A stretch of 64,000 nucleotides of DNA from Siphonodentalium dalli (GCA_032622095.1 CP136068.1:162829465-162893464), one strand, 5' to 3'; positions 1 through 13,179 are shown, numbered from the stretch's first letter. Notes: generated by a model from the letters alone, not told the origin. Numbers and translations: made by a program.

Positions 1-857
1 GATGCTTTAATATAGAAAGGGTTAACATGGTAACTACACGTCAATGATATTTTAATAAAGAAAGGGCTAATAAGGTAACTACATGTCAATGCTGCTTTAA
101 TACAGAAATGGTTAATAAGGTAACTTCACGTCAATGATGCTTTAATATAGAAAGGGTTAATACTGTAACTACTCACCAATGATACTTAGTATAGAACGGG
201 TTAATAAGGTAACTACCCAGCAATAATGATGCTTTAATATAGAGAGGGTTATAATAAGGTAACTACACGCCAATGATGCTTTAATACATAAATGGTTCAT
301 AAGGTAACTACCCGCCAATGGCGCTTTAATATAGAAAGGGTTAATACTGCAACTGCTCACCAATGATACTTAGTACAGAACGGGTTAATAAGGTAACTAC
401 CTGTCAATTAATGCTTTAATATAGAAAGGGTTAATAAGGTAACTACACGCCAACGGTACTTAGTATAGAACGGGTTAATAAGGTAACCATATACGACAAT
501 GATACTTTGGTATATACAGAGTTAAGGAGCCAACTACCCGTCAATGATGCTATACTATAGAAAGGGTTAACATTGTAACTACACATCAATGATAATTTAA
601 TATAGAAAGGGTTAATAAGGTAACTACGCGTCAATGATTCTTTAATAAAGAAAGGGTTAATAAGGTAACTTCACATCAATGGTGCTTTAATATAGAAAGG
701 GTTAATACTGTAACTACTCACCAATGTTACTTAGTATAGAAAGGGTTAATAAGGTAACTACCTGTCAATTAATGATTTAATATAGAATGGTTAATAAGGT
801 AACTACACGCCAATGGTGCTGTAAAATAGAAAGGGTTAATAAGGTGACTTCAATGCA
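1..857. repeat. ~45-bp tandem minisatellite
   Basis: About 18 head-to-tail copies of a ~45-bp unit. Each contains a gctttaatatagaaa core, a gggttaataaggtaacta core and a cacgtcaatgat junction. The first three copies fall exactly at 1-45, 46-90 and 91-135; later copies vary in length and sequence. The array is cut by the left window edge. Short ORFs on the minus strand simply read the repeat and are not genes. Confidence 0.93.
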
Positions 858-884
858 GATTATACAGTTTAACAAAATACCACA

Positions 885-1165
885 GGTGTATATATATCCG
901 GGTGAACACTGTAGTAAATACCTGGGCGAAACCCTAGTGTAAATACCTGGGTGTAAATACCTGGTGTAAATACCTGGGTGTAAATCCGTAAAAACCCGGG
1001 TAAACTGGGGTTTATACCTAACATATATAGAAAACACCTGGGTAAATTTATATAAATCCCGGATTTACCTGGGTGTAACCTGGGTGTGACCTGGGTGGAA
1101 CCAGGGTAAAACCTATATGTACCGGGGTATACCTATGTAAACACCAAGATTTACCCAGGTACATT
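885..1165. repeat. degenerate ~14-bp minisatellite (acctgggtgtaaat)
   Basis: Dense degenerate copies of acctgggtgtaaat, for example the run 926-990 and again 1063-1110. Both strands of the motif occur (cctgggt and acccagg). The unit differs from the 45-bp array immediately upstream. No coding potential is visible. Confidence 0.75.
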
Positions 1166-1400
1166 TTTATATGGGTTCAGTTACTCGCTATGTGCCCATA
1201 CACCATGTCCATGATCGTAGAGCTACTACATGTATACCTATTCAGCCACTCCTTGTATGCCTATTTACATCTTTCCATGGACAGCCCACCCATGACCATA
1301 TAGTCACTCATTGTATACCTATTTACATCATTCATGATCATAGAATAACTCCCTGTGTACATATTGACCGTACAATCACTCTCTGGCTGCTATCTTGACA
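1165..1400. repeat. degenerate repeat with tgtatacctatttacatc core
   Basis: The phrase tgtatacctatt or a close variant recurs near 1230, 1253 and 1312, next to catgatc/catgacc phrases, as in an old tandem repeat with ~60-80 bp spacing. A 75-codon ORF covers it but has repeat-driven composition and no recognisable domain, so it is not called as a gene. Confidence 0.45.
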
Positions 1401-1930
1401 TATACCCTGTATTAAGTTGATAAATGTTTGTGCTAACGGGCCAGACTAGCGAAATATTAATGTCTCTCTCAGTTCCATTTGAAAGTTCTTCTCATTTTCT
1501 TTCAAAAACATGGCCGGAATCCCAAAAGAAGTTTTCTGCAAAATTCCATACTGCGTCATTTAAATTGAACTCGTCATGCTTCCTAAGGTACTGGGACAAC
1601 CAGAATAGAATAGAATTAATTAACATGTTTGATAACCAAGTGAGTCATAATTTGCTACCTTTTCGGAAAAGCAGAGAATAATGTTCGGGATATATGTGAA
1701 AACTAAACGTTTATAAAATTTGGTTGCCATTTTGCAAGCCATCTTAAGTAATTTGGTCCAAAATACATCAGTGTGACACATTTAAGACAGATCAAACAAA
1801 AAATATTTTTGCTACCAAAGATAGTTTCATTTTACTTGAAAAAAATGATCCAAACTGCCAGTCTTTACATTGATATGGGTCCATTATGCCCAAACAATGG
1901 CAATATTGTGACTTTAGTGAATAAAGCATG
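1400..1930. other. non-coding stretch, nothing recognised
   Basis: AT-rich sequence. An 85-codon ORF at 1424-1681 has no recognisable motif and no supporting splice or promoter context. No repeat structure is seen. Confidence 0.5.
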
Positions 1931-2450
1931 AAACTTCAAATATATGTTGCTTATAGTCATAAGGAAAACTTTTTGGAGGGGGGTGCCCGTGTGGGAGGAC
2001 CTGCGTCGAGACAAAATAAGGTTTCCATGGCAACGGCATCAACTGTTTCGAGAAAAGTTTTAAAAGCACACTGTTGGGAATAAATTAGCCTTGTATTCAA
2101 ACAAATGGTGTTAACTCATTGTGCCATCAATAGTGCATCAAATGGACTGGCCAACTAGGACATATCGGGTCAAGGTCAATTGCTAAGGTGAAGGTCATTG
2201 GACAAATGTCATATTTTGGTCCATTTTTTTATTAATTGTCACATATTTCACTACCCCTAGTGCCTATATGACACACTTGATATAAGATGATCAATGTCAA
2301 AATGCCACATTAAATTTATACATAATCATATTATTTCATGCGTGACGGGCCCTGTGGAAATATAGCGAAACAGAGTTCGATCCGGTTTGTTGGAGATAAT
2401 TTTAGATTGTTTAACTGGAACGTCACTCCGTTGATCGTGGGGACATCACA
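1930..2450 (-). repeat. inverted copy of the dispersed 'gttgccatggaaacc' repeat family
   Basis: Read on the minus strand, 1930-2270 carries the same landmarks as the units at 9.5-12.7 kb. These are the ctttagt...gcaacatat segment, the G-rich tract, the tttccatggcaacggcat core, the ttgaccttagcaatt phrase and the cactaggggtag phrase. The right part (2195-2450) is repeated again at 3283-3535. Confidence 0.72.
2195..2445. repeat. ~250-bp direct repeat, copy 1
   Basis: From aaggtcattggacaaatg to actccgttg this segment matches 3283-3535 with roughly 90% identity by eye, in the same orientation and about 1.09 kb apart. It contains cacatatttc(a/g)ctacccctagtg and a gttcgatccggtttg phrase. The left half is the reverse complement of part of the 9.5-12.7 kb unit. 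Confidence 0.85.
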
Positions 2451-2459
2451 TACCCACAA

Positions 2460-3280
2460 TTATATATAGATATCTTTAATTGTCCTCCATACATGAAGAG
2501 TTATTTAACACAAACAAATACGGAAAGGAAACATAGACCCAGGAAGGTCAACATATTTACAAGATGGTATACATTACAAGAACAAATTACATCACAAACA
2601 AGTAATAAACAAACTGATACTCACTCCTAGCCACATCCGTGTGCGCACACGCTCACTCCTAAAAATCCTCCTCTATCTCCGAATGTCTCTCCCTATGTCT
2701 GTCTATACTCTCTATATATATAACACTCTCGTTCTCGATCGCTCTCTCTTTCTCTCTCCCTCTCTCACCGAGCACACCAATCGTACTCGTTATAATATAC
2801 ACATTATGCCAATGTACTATACCATGTGTAATATAAAACAAACCCAAGATATTAATAATCTGTGTTGTCACATAAGTTTACGACTTTACGAGTCAAAGAT
2901 AATCTATTATAAGCGATGAAAAAGGACAATAAATTAAGTGTAGCTTTCATGAAGAATCTAAAGTCTTGTGTTGAGCTAGGAGATAATACGTTCAGTTCAG
3001 AAGGAAAGTGACCCAGACATGTGGCAAACTGTATTGCTTGTGGCAATGAATCGAGTATTATGAAGGCCTCAATTCCATATACGTTTATGATAGCATATCA
3101 TATTTCATTCCTGAGAGTTGACAGAGAATTGCAAAATTGATTATGATTATGTGCTCAATTAAACAAGAATAGTTGGATTTACAAAGGCGACAGACACCAG
3201 CGTCCTCGTAAGCAGTATGTGCAATTATCCTTGCTAACATGAGGTAGAAAATTTTCTCCTCGGGATAAAGGATATTACTA
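2460..3280. other. spacer with a CT-rich low-complexity tract
   Basis: This lies between the two direct-repeat copies. A CT-rich simple tract at roughly 2685-2770 produces two overlapping antisense ORFs by composition only. The rest has no recognisable coding region. Confidence 0.5.
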
Positions 3281-3282
3281 TG

Positions 3283-3535
3283 GTCAAGGTCATTGGACAA
3301 ATGTCATATTTTGGTCAATTTATGTTATTAATTGTCACATATTTCGCTACCCCTAGTGCCTATATGACACACTTGATATAAGATGATCAATGTAAATATG
3401 TCACATTAAATTTATACATAATCACATTATTCCATGCGTCACTTGCCCTGTGGAAATATAGTGCAACAGAGTTCGGTCCGGTTTGTTGGAGATAATTTTC
3501 TATTGTTTCCCTGGAACGTCACTCCGTTGGTCGTA
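3283..3535. repeat. ~250-bp direct repeat, copy 2
   Basis: Partner of the copy at 2195-2445, same orientation, with small substitutions and a few indels. Divergence is modest, so the duplication is not ancient relative to its neighbours. Confidence 0.85.
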
Positions 3536-3539
3536 GGAA

Positions 3540-4970
3540 GCAATGACGACAGTATGTAATTTTGATACATTGACGAGATATATAAACTAAGTTTCATACC
3601 CTTTGCGGAAACATCATATACCCGCAATTATGAGGATTAGAAATTAGTTCGTCGTCGCTGAAAGGCCCACTTAATTTTCGAGTCACCGATTAGTTTTTCA
3701 TTGTGCCTTGATATACGGTTTTAATAACAATCTATGCCATAAAATATGATTAAAATACTATAATTCATCACCATTTGAAATGTCTGTGTCTCGTAAGGTG
3801 GCAATAGAGTAATAGAAAATAGCTGAAATAATAAAATCATTCCCCCATTTGGCTCCCAGAATGCAACAGAATTCAAACTAAAGATGTTTTCAAATGGAAG
3901 GGGAATAACTCTATATCTAAATATATAGTGTTATTCCCCTTCCCTTAAAATAATTGACTTTGTGCATAAACGTGATCACAGAACAGGCACCAGTTTCTCA
4001 ATAAAAATTAATCGCCATGCACTTTTGACTCTTCACGTTACATTCTTTCCCCAAGATGTCGCGAAATCTGGAAATGTGCCAATTTTTTGGAATAGAGTAC
4101 CCTGTGAAACATAGCGAAAATCGTTATTTTGTCATCTGTTTCGGTTTGACGCCGTCTGAATGTTAAAACTAGACTAATTAATTTTCCCATAAGAGAAATG
4201 CAAACTCCATGCAGGGTTTACCTCCGTAGATGACTCGGTAAGACCACTGCTACATTATTTTTACCCAAATTTGGTATACTAAGCGAGCAGGGCAACATGT
4301 TGTCATTGTGTAACTGGTGCGTTTGGTGCAGCTTGAAGAGAATGAATGTCGCACAAATTCCCACGATGCATGTTCGACGGTCAACCCCCAGGGCCGTATA
4401 TAGACTATAAGTGTCCACTTCAGTTATTGGTTTATGAAAATCGGATGTAAACCGCGAAATGCACTGATTCCCACGAGCGCTAAGTGTGCGAATGTAGTCT
4501 GAGTATTCTATTGCGATCTTATAAATATGCTTCGGGGGTTAACGCTCAATCATACTAGTTCTGAAAAATTTCCTTCCAACAACAAAACATTTTGTTCGTG
4601 CTGAACTAAAGTAAGTGATTTGTTTGATGTTTATTGTACTGTTTATTTTCATTTGTTGTTGTTTTTATATTCTTTTCTTTTCTTTATAATTTGTTTATTG
4701 TTAATTCATGATAATCCGTCGGAGGGACAATAATTGCTAATTTTTAATCACTTGAATTTGCAACAATGTAGAACGCTATAACTATTGAGGTGACGCCGAG
4801 AAAAACAAATAATGACACTTTTGTTCTTCGAACAGGGGGGGGTATATTTTTACAGGAAGGTATGCCGGAGTTGATGAGTCGTCGAAACTGCAAAACAATA
4901 AAGAACATTTTGTATACCCTCCCGTAAATGTTTTACTGGAGACTTTAAAATCCAAGATATAGGCTATGTA
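3540..4970. other. intergenic stretch, one hairpin, no gene
   Basis: AT-rich. It contains the inverted repeat at 3896-3943 (listed separately). Short ORFs show no recognisable domains. No other structure is seen. Confidence 0.5.
3896..3943. repeat. short inverted repeat (21-bp arms)
   Basis: The left arm ggaaggggaataactctatat pairs with the right arm, which reads ggaaggggaataacactatat on the other strand. There is one mismatch and a six-base centre. It could be a small fold-back relic; no function is assigned. Confidence 0.7.
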
Positions 4971-4974
4971 AAGC

Positions 4975-6916
4975 CCCTGTCACACTCAGGCGGGCGCTCT
5001 CATTGCGCTGCAAAAGTATCAAAGCGCCCACCTAAACGCACTAAGGTCTCCAAGAACCGATTGGTGACGCAGTGGACACTGGCTACAACGGGTGAGGATC
5101 TCCATGGTCGCCCATAGGTGTCAGAGCGCCGCGCTCGTTTTATGCATGCACAAAACAAGCGAAGAGGCTCGGCGTTCTGACCAGGACGTAGTACTGTCGC
5201 CGTGACAGCGCAAAGCAAAGCGCCAAGCGAGCGACGTGAGCGTTATGTGGACGTAGCAAGAGCGCATATTAGCTTTTCGTGGTCGCAGCAAGGAACTAAT
5301 CTTGTCTTTTGCGACTACAGTAAGCTTAATCAAATTCTCACTACGTGCCTTTCCCGTCCTTAATACGCTCAATGAGGCTCTGTCCAAAACTTATTGCGCT
5401 CTTTCTGCGCTGTCATGGGGTGTCATGGACTGGTTCCCGCTCATAGAACGTCCACACTGTGCTGCCATTGCGACTCTGGCGCTCGCTTTACGCACAAGCG
5501 TTATACATGGCGTTCTTCCAGCGTTTACAGCAGGTTTACAGTACGATCCCACTTTGAAATGCGGTCTGCTCACACCACTGTCACACTCCGCTGCGATCAG
5601 GCTGGCGTTTGATTTGGTTTGAAAAAGTATCAAAATACGAGTAACGCACAGTGGAAGCGCGAAAAATTGTCAGAAATTTTCAATCTGTTAAAACAAGAGA
5701 ACCAATGTCAGAAATGGTAACGCGCTCAAGATCATATATTATAAACCCAAGAATGTAATTGTAGAATATAAAATATATTGGTTTTGCGAATGACCAACTC
5801 AGAATTCCGTTAAATAACAATAACAACCAGCACCTATTTAACGAACCAGTGGCCGACTCGACCGTCTCCGACCAAAACCCCCAGTGGGCTGCAGAAATTT
5901 CTTTTATTTGTAATTGACATATAGTTTATCACAAACCAAAAATCAACATCAATCAACGTTGATTAACACAATAAACGAAATTGAATTTCCCCAACTTTTT
6001 ACGGGACTCGGCCTCCAGTTTGCAGTTTGACTTTAAATCATCCCAAAAATTCCCATTCTATAAATAAAACTAACATAACACCCATTGATAATGTCAGCCC
6101 GCACGCGAAACGAGAAACTGCCCCACCATTTATACATGCGGCGCGCGTGACAAGCTATGCTCCTATCCCGCTTATCACGTTTTCGTCGCGCTCTTTGTAC
6201 GACCCATTGCGTTCCTGCTTTGTCACGTCAAGTCTTACGCTCTCACGCGCTCTCACTGCGCTCTCACTGCGTTTCCTCCACGCCGTAAACGCTCTTAATG
6301 CGTTCAAGTCGTTGTCATTGCGTTGTTAGTACGCTTTGCGCTGCCATGGCGACGGTACTACACCTGGTCAGAACGCCGAACCTCTGCGCTTGTTTTGTGC
6401 AAAACAAGCGCGGCGCTCTGGCGCTCTGGGGCGATCACGGAGACCCTCTCCCGTCCTAGCCAGTGTCCAATGCGTCACCAATACGTTCTTGGATACCTCA
6501 CTGCGCTTTGCTTGGCGCTTTGATTATTTTTCAGCGCAATGCAAGCGCCGGCCTGATCGCAGCGGAGTGTGACAGTAGTTTAATCGGACAGCTAATCTAT
6601 TGCGGAGTGTTGGGTATTTTACCCACAACATAAAAACTGACTATGACTGGAGAACGCAGGAGGCGCTATCTATACTCTCCGCGCCCGCGCAGAGAACGTT
6701 TTGCGAACTTATTGAGAACGTACTAGCATCACAATGACAGCGACTTGAACGCACTAAGAGCGTGAGACTTGACAAAGTAGGAACGCAATAGGAGCATACT
6801 TTGTTTAAAAGTTTGACAATTTTCGACAGTTTTCGGCGCTCCTCCTGCGTGTTACTCATATGTTGGTACTTTTGCAGCGCAGTGAAAGCGCCGGCCTGAG
6901 TCTGACAGGGGTTTAA
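4975..6916. mobile_element. nested MITE-like cluster with long terminal inverted repeats
   Basis: The segment 4975-5235 is the inverted complement of 6330-6585. Shared landmarks are ctgtcacactc ends, the cattgcgctg phrase, ttggtgacgca, gcgccgcgctcgttttat and tgaccagg. A third end of the same type (cactgtcacactccgctgcg) lies at 5574 and a fourth, outer one (gcctgagtctgacagggg) ends at 6912. The segment 6205-6340 is also the inverse of about 6715-6805. The simplest reading is two or more non-autonomous DNA elements inserted into one another. No transposase is seen and I could not find a clean target duplication at the outermost ends. ORFs here are GC-rich repeat shadows. Confidence 0.75.
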
Positions 6917-6919
6917 CAA

Positions 6920-7300
6920 TTATAAACATATCTTAAGTGCAAAAACACAAAATGTATTAATTGGCCAAATTTAATATTTTATGGTCAAGTATTCTCAAAA
7001 CTAGAGAAAAATAAAGATCGTGATCGCTGTTTTATTAATTGTCTCACTATATTATACAAAACTAAATATTCATTTATGGATATATGATTAAGACAAAATT
7101 ATCCTCAAACAAAATGTGTTCCATTCTATGCATGAACTTGGCCCAATTTATTTTTCTCATAACGTTATAAGTATCTACTAGACTAGTGCAAGCAAATTGT
7201 GAAGGACTTTCCTAATACAGTGGCGAAGTAAATTAAGTTATGGCCCTGTGAAACCTTTGTCCAGAAAATAAGAAAATAGCATTTCAATGGTTCTATACCA
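6920..7300. other. AT-rich spacer, nothing recognised
   Basis: No repeat or coding feature can be seen between the MITE cluster and the G-rich repeat that follows. Confidence 0.45.
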
Positions 7301-7329
7301 CTCAATGTCACTGGATTTGACTCATCTAT

Positions 7330-7860
7330 TGGGAAACTTACCAGGGGGGGGGGTGAAAAACAAAAATTCCGGCACGTATGACGGGGTGGGTGGGTGGTCA
7401 AAACCACCAACAAGCAACTAAAAAAATTTCCTGCTTGTTTTTTTAGTGTTTTGGCAATGAGTTGGGCTTCAAAACCACTTTGAATGAGAGAAATAATGTA
7501 ATTATAACTGGTAAACTGACTGCAGGCAGTTATCGTGTTGTATTTTGTTGCAAATTTTGAAATCCAAGATGGCCGCTGGCAGCCATATTTTTTTGGCCGA
7601 ATGACCTCAAAATGACTCATTCCTATTTACATGTCCATGTTAACAACCATGATAAATAGTATGCACAGAAATTCATACAGTGAATTTCCCCCCGCAAATC
7701 TCTGTTTTAGTGTTAAAAAGGGGGTGGGTGTCAAAAAATTTGGCGGTGGGGGTGGGTGTGTACAAAAAATGATCGAAAGGGAAAAAATGTCATACGTGCC
7801 TGAATTTTTTTTCCGAACCCCCCCCCCCCCCCTTGAACTTACTGCAAATTTTAACAGCGG
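7330..7860 (+). repeat. dispersed G/C-tract repeat, two related pieces
   Basis: Two pieces (about 7340-7440 and 7690-7860) share ggggtgaaaaac or gggggtgggtgtcaaaaaa, cacgtatgac or catacgtgcctgaa, and homopolymer G or C runs. A related copy lies on the opposite strand at about 45045-45330, with cgaccgaaagg and caggcacgtatg. ORFs across it are compositional. Confidence 0.6.
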
Positions 7861-8140
7861 AATATAGGGTAGGGGAAATCATATCAACAACGAAACCCAA
7901 CATGTTGAAGCATAAAACTTCACTGTTAATAGCTTCTGCATACAATGTTCTGACTGATATAATTTACCAATACCCGTTGTATCTTCATTGTCAGATCTAT
8001 GATCATTGTTGTCGTAATTTGGCAGTGAAAAGTCACATTGGTATTCTGGGATATTTTATATAACACCAGCTGTGACACGCTGCGTAGCTCGGGTGAAGAA
8101 TTTGTAATGTTATTAGCGATACTGCAAATAATTTTAAATA
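7860..8140. other. spacer, nothing recognised
   Basis: AT-rich sequence without visible structure between two repeat blocks. Confidence 0.4.
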
Positions 8141-8189
8141 ATCATCAGTCTGCTGGGGTAAACATCATCTCCGGGTAAAGTCATATCTA

Positions 8190-8420
8190 TCATTTAAGTT
8201 CATAATAAACACTCTTTATTGCTAACTATTAGTGCCTCTTTAAGTCATTTGAGGCCAACACCATCTATCCCGTGACATTCCCCGCGTCATTTGACCTCTG
8301 TGCACCTATTTCCCCACATATCGTCTGGGCTTAAAATAAACGCTGTTTATTGATCATATCATTTATTAGTCCCCTTTAAGTCATCTGAGGTCGAATGCAC
8401 CTATCCCATGACAATCCCAT
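8190..8420. repeat. ~130-bp diverged tandem duplication
   Basis: The phrase series aataaac-ctntttattg, attagt, ctttaagtcat-tgaggtc and ctatccc-tgaca occurs at about 8203-8290 and again at about 8333-8420, an offset near 131 bp. Further on, paired phrases (cagatt-gttcaaat, ggagccag, attcttaaaacattttctcaag) at 8430-8690 suggest a second old duplication. Confidence 0.5.
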
Positions 8421-8699
8421 TGTCAGTTGATCCAGATTGGTTCAAATGAGATGACCGGGTCAAATAGGGTTGGAGCCAGATTTAAAACTCATTCCCTTTA
8501 TAGTATTTATTAAAAACATTCTCAAGATCAATCATGCCTATTCAGCTTATATTTGGTAATGGCCCTTGGTGACTGATTCAGATTTGTTCAAATTGGGTCA
8601 CTGTAATATGGGCGGAGCCAGCTAGCTAGGGACATCACATAACTGTTTTCCTCAATAGTTATTCTTAAAACATTTTCTCAAGAGCCATCAGTCTTATTT

Positions 8700-9040
8700 A
8701 GCCTATAAATAGTATGGAAGGTTCTTGGGTTATATTTCTTAAAATGGGTCCGATCGGTCAAGAAATCTGTTTTGGTGTGTAGGGTCCATGGAAAGTTGGG
8801 AATCAAGTATGTTTGAATGGGATCGGCCATTAAAAAAGGAAGAGGCATGTCAGGTTGGAGTCATCACTTTCAATCTAAGGGGGTATGCAAGGGAATTTTA
8901 CGAACTTAGATGTATGTTTGCTCCAGTTGGGAAGGGAGATCCTGTTGGGGGTCGGGCGTACAATTGAAAGTTTCAAGATTGACACTCCACTTCACAACGG
9001 AGATCCTCTAGCGACGTCCCTATTTAGTACTACTTGTTCT
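8700..9040. other. spacer, nothing recognised
   Basis: No coding region or clear repeat was found. Confidence 0.35.
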
Positions 9041-12000
9041 TAAATGATTTGACATGTACTAACTGTTGTGATCTTCAGAGTCCGAGTATTTTCATTCTTT
9101 ACAGTCAGGCGAGTGACTCCACAGTTATCAACTGACTATATTGTGTAATAGTTCACGACTGCGACCTCACATTACGCCAGTAGCCTTTTGACCAAATCCT
9201 AAGAATAACCTTGACATCTGTGGAATATCCTGATTGACAGAAAACGTTAGGGCACTAATATGCAGATTTTCGATGGTTGAAAAGTATTTTTGTGCATATA
9301 GTATCAATTACATTATTCAGCCACAACAAATCAGCAGTTATTTTAGCATTATGGCACTGTTCTAGTATTTGACCTTTGTGCTCTATTTGACCTTGATATA
9401 CGACTCCCCCATCGGACAGCACATCCCAAAAGTTGCTTCTATATGTAATCATCCTATACGTGAAGTTTCATGCTTTAGTATAAACAAACATAGTCATACA
9501 ATCGTGTTTTTTTGGGTCTGATGATCCCTTAATTCGGAGTTGGATCGTGACTTTTATTTGAATAACTACAAGGCTCAACAGGTTTCCTCCGTGGGCTTTT
9601 TCAATGTTTCTGCACATATTTTATGCTGTTGCCATGGAAACCATATTTTATCCAAATACATGCAGCCACCCCCCCCCCCCCCCATCTAAAACGTTTCCTC
9701 CATAACTAAGCAACATATGTGTGAAGTATAGTGCTTTAGTCACAAACTTTGTGTTTATTTTGGTCTGATAGTCTCTAAATGGTAATGTATCGTGACTTAA
9801 GTACTGTCTCAAATACTATAACACTTAGTACATGATTAAATATAAACTATAAATGTTGTGACATGTTGACCGTGATCAAGTATATCATATCAGATTGAAC
9901 GTGGTGATGGAATTCAAATGTGTGTGTATTATGAATATAGCGGAATATGAGACAATTTATAAAATATATACGTATAATTACCTTTTTTCCAATTACCTTG
10001 ACCTTAGCAATTTTCCTTGACCATATATGTACGATGGCAGCATAGTCCGTTTGATGGACCATTAATGGCACTATGAATTCACATCATTTCTACAAACACA
10101 AGGCTCATCCGGTTACAACAGTGGGCTTTTTCAACTGTTTTCCCATATATTCGATGCCGTTGCCATGGAAACCAGATTTCATCCTGATGCATGATCCTTC
10201 ACCTGGGCACTCCATTCCCAAACGTTTCCACTATAACTACGCACCACATATGGTTTTGTTGCTAAAGTCACAAACTCATATTTATTTAGTCTGATGGTCT
10301 ATTAATGGTAATGCACCGTGACTGATGTATTGCCACAAATACTATAAAACTAATACTTAAAATGTGATTATGCATCAACTAAATACTGTGACATGTTAAC
10401 AGCTTCTGACGTATACCAATTGCTTCATATAACAAATTGAACACACCTACTTTATGTGCATTATTGTGGGGATTAGCTTTTATGACTAAAGCACTAGGGG
10501 TAGCGGAATATGAGACAATTATAAAAAACAGACAAAAATATAATATTTTTTCAATGGCCTTTACCTTAGTAATTGACATTGCCCCTATATGTCATAGTGG
10601 ATCATTCCTTTTGATGGACCACTATCGGCACTATGAGTCAACACCATTTCTTCGAACACAAGGCTCGTTGGTTCTCAACAGTGGCCTTTTTCAATTTTTC
10701 TCCAAACATTTTATGCCGTTGCCATGGACACCTGATTTTATCCCGACACAGGACCCCCCCCCCCCCACCCGGGTACCCCCTCCAAAAAGTTTTCCCTTTG
10801 AATAAGCGACATATATACTAAAGTCACGATTAAACCCATAAGGGACTACACTATGAATTTCATGTGAGCGACTCAATAGTCATTAATTGACTATCTTTTA
10901 TAAATAGTTCACAGCTGCGACCTGATAATACGCCAGCAGCCTTTTCACCAACTCCCAAGAGTTTCAAAGCATCGTATTCCCCCAATCCATGGTGCCATAG
11001 GCCACTCTATATTCACATTGTTGCACACTGCCTGATGTCACATCTGTTTTGCCATACCCCATTGTCTTTTAGTGGCATATATCAACATTCCATGGTTTGC
11101 TTGGATATTTGAATGGGACTAGAATCTTCAAAAACATGCAAAAATTGTGGTTGTTAAAGTTATTTGCCATCTGGGTTTTGTAAATGGTCCATGATGTCGG
11201 AGTAAGTTCACTATATCCGATATAACAATTGAATGCCTACACCTGATAAAGTATAAGAGGGAAATGTTGACATAGATTATGTTGACCTAACCTTAATCAA
11301 CATCATACCATCCAGGTAATCACCTCCAACAATGTTGCTTGGGGTCACTCGACTAATATGCCACGTTTCATGCTTTAGAAACTGTCCCGATTCATGTGAT
11401 GCTTAAGACACACCGCTATCTGTTAGGAAATAAATTCATTAAGGGACCAGCTATATGCAAGGAATAGGAATGTGCTTTGAACAAGTTGGGTGTGAGAATA
11501 GAGTAAAAGTGGCATGATAATTCCTTTCTGTAATATTGACTCTGCATGGTCGTGTTTCAAAATATATCTTAAATTGGCCCCAAAACAACTTCCCCGGTTA
11601 GTAACCTTGACATATGTGGACTATCCTGATTGCCTGAAAACATTAGAGCACTAATATGCAGATTTGCGATGGATGAGTGGTACTGTGGTGCATATAGTAT
11701 CAAATACTATAAAAAGTAGCACTTAAAGTGTGATTATATATAAACTATAAATGTTATGACATGTTGACACGTCTTGTTTCAAGTATATAATATCAAATTG
11801 AACGTAGTGATGGTGTCCCGATTGTTGTGTATTATGAAGGGATTATTTTATGACTAACACATGCGCTATGGGTAGTGAAATATGAGACAATTTATAAAAT
11901 ATATATATATCAAATTACCTATTGCAATGACCTTGACCTTGACAATTGACCTATATGTCATATGGCCTAGTGCGTTTGATTGACAATTAATGGAACTATG

Positions 12001-12720
12001 AGTTCACATCATTTTACAAACACAAGTGGACGTTTTCAACTTTTCTCCAAATAATTGATGCCGTTGCCATGGAAACCATATTTTACTGACACATTACCCT
12101 CCAAAATGTTTTGACTATAACTAAGCAACACATGTGATGCAGTGTCATGCTTTAGTTACTAAAGTCACAAAATCATATCTGTTTTCGTCTGATGGTCTCT
12201 TAGGTGTAATGTATCGTGACTTATGTACTGCCACAAATACTATAGTGACAGTGACCATATTATACCAAATGCATCATATAACAAATTGAACATTGTGATT
12301 GTGCCCTACTTTTTGTGCATTATGTTGGGTATTGCTTTTATGACTAACACACTGGGGGTAGCTAAATAAATTTTATCACATTTTTATAATAAGCTTGACC
12401 TTAGCAATTGACCTTGACCATATAGGTCAAAGTGACTCAATCCGTTTGATATACCATAACTGGCACTATAAGTTAACATAATTTCTTCAAACACATGATT
12501 TTTTGGTTCTCAAGATTGGCCTTTTTAAATTTTTCTCTAAATATGTTATGCCGTTGCCATGGTAATCTTATTTTATCCCGACACATGACAACCCCCCCCC
12601 CCCCCCCCGCCCACCGGGTACTCCCCTCCAGAAAGTTTTCCTTACGAGTAAGCAACATATCTTCAAAGTTTCATGCTTTAGTCAATAAGTCACGATTCAA
12701 CCCCTAAGGGACTCCACTAT
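9040..12720 (+). repeat. composite tandem field of the 'gttgccatggaaacc' repeat family
   Basis: At least five plus-oriented unit copies have their gccgttgccatgg core at about 9628, 10155, 10717, 12058 and 12551. Each copy carries, in order: ccttgaccttagcaattgacc, a gtttgatggaccat phrase, a cactatgagttcacatcatttct phrase, the core, a poly-C run, ttcctnactaagcaacat, ctttagtcacaaa, and a later cactaggggtag phrase. Spacing is usually 480-560 bp. Larger segments are also duplicated: 9170-9310 matches 11600-11705, and 9090-9190 matches 10860-10960. ORFs spanning the cores are repeat shadows. Confidence 0.82.
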
Positions 12721-13150
12721 TGACATTAAGTTCCAAATTGCATCTTATTGGATATTGTAACAGTATATGTCTACTATGTTGGGCGATATCGTACACCCAC
12801 ATTATTTGCTGTAGTGTGCTTTAAATGTATGTATTTTCATGCAAGCACACTCATGATCATCACAAAGTATAATTATTCGCATATATTCATTATTTGATGT
12901 CATAGCATGAATCAAAAACTATCGTTTGAGGCTGGTTGCTATGGAAAAACAATTTCATAGCAACTGTTGCGAAGGAACCACACAAGAATGCAGACGCATC
13001 AGCAATGATATTACCATGACTCACTGGTCCTTGGCACAATACATCATTCATCAATAGCTCTTACTAAACAAAATAGCATTCAATATGTGGAAAAATTCCG
13101 ACTAGGACGGAAAGGCGCCTACACAACTGACCTTGACCTTTACCTCTACA
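12720..13150. other. spacer, nothing recognised
   Basis: AT-rich sequence with no visible gene or repeat. Confidence 0.4.
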
Positions 13151-13179
13151 CGGGAATAGAAAATTGCCAACAATGTTAT

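Noticed and set aside
2190-2400. gttcgatcc as a tRNA B box (also near 3473)
   Set aside because: No A box, no tRNA-like fold, and the second copy has gttcggtcc.
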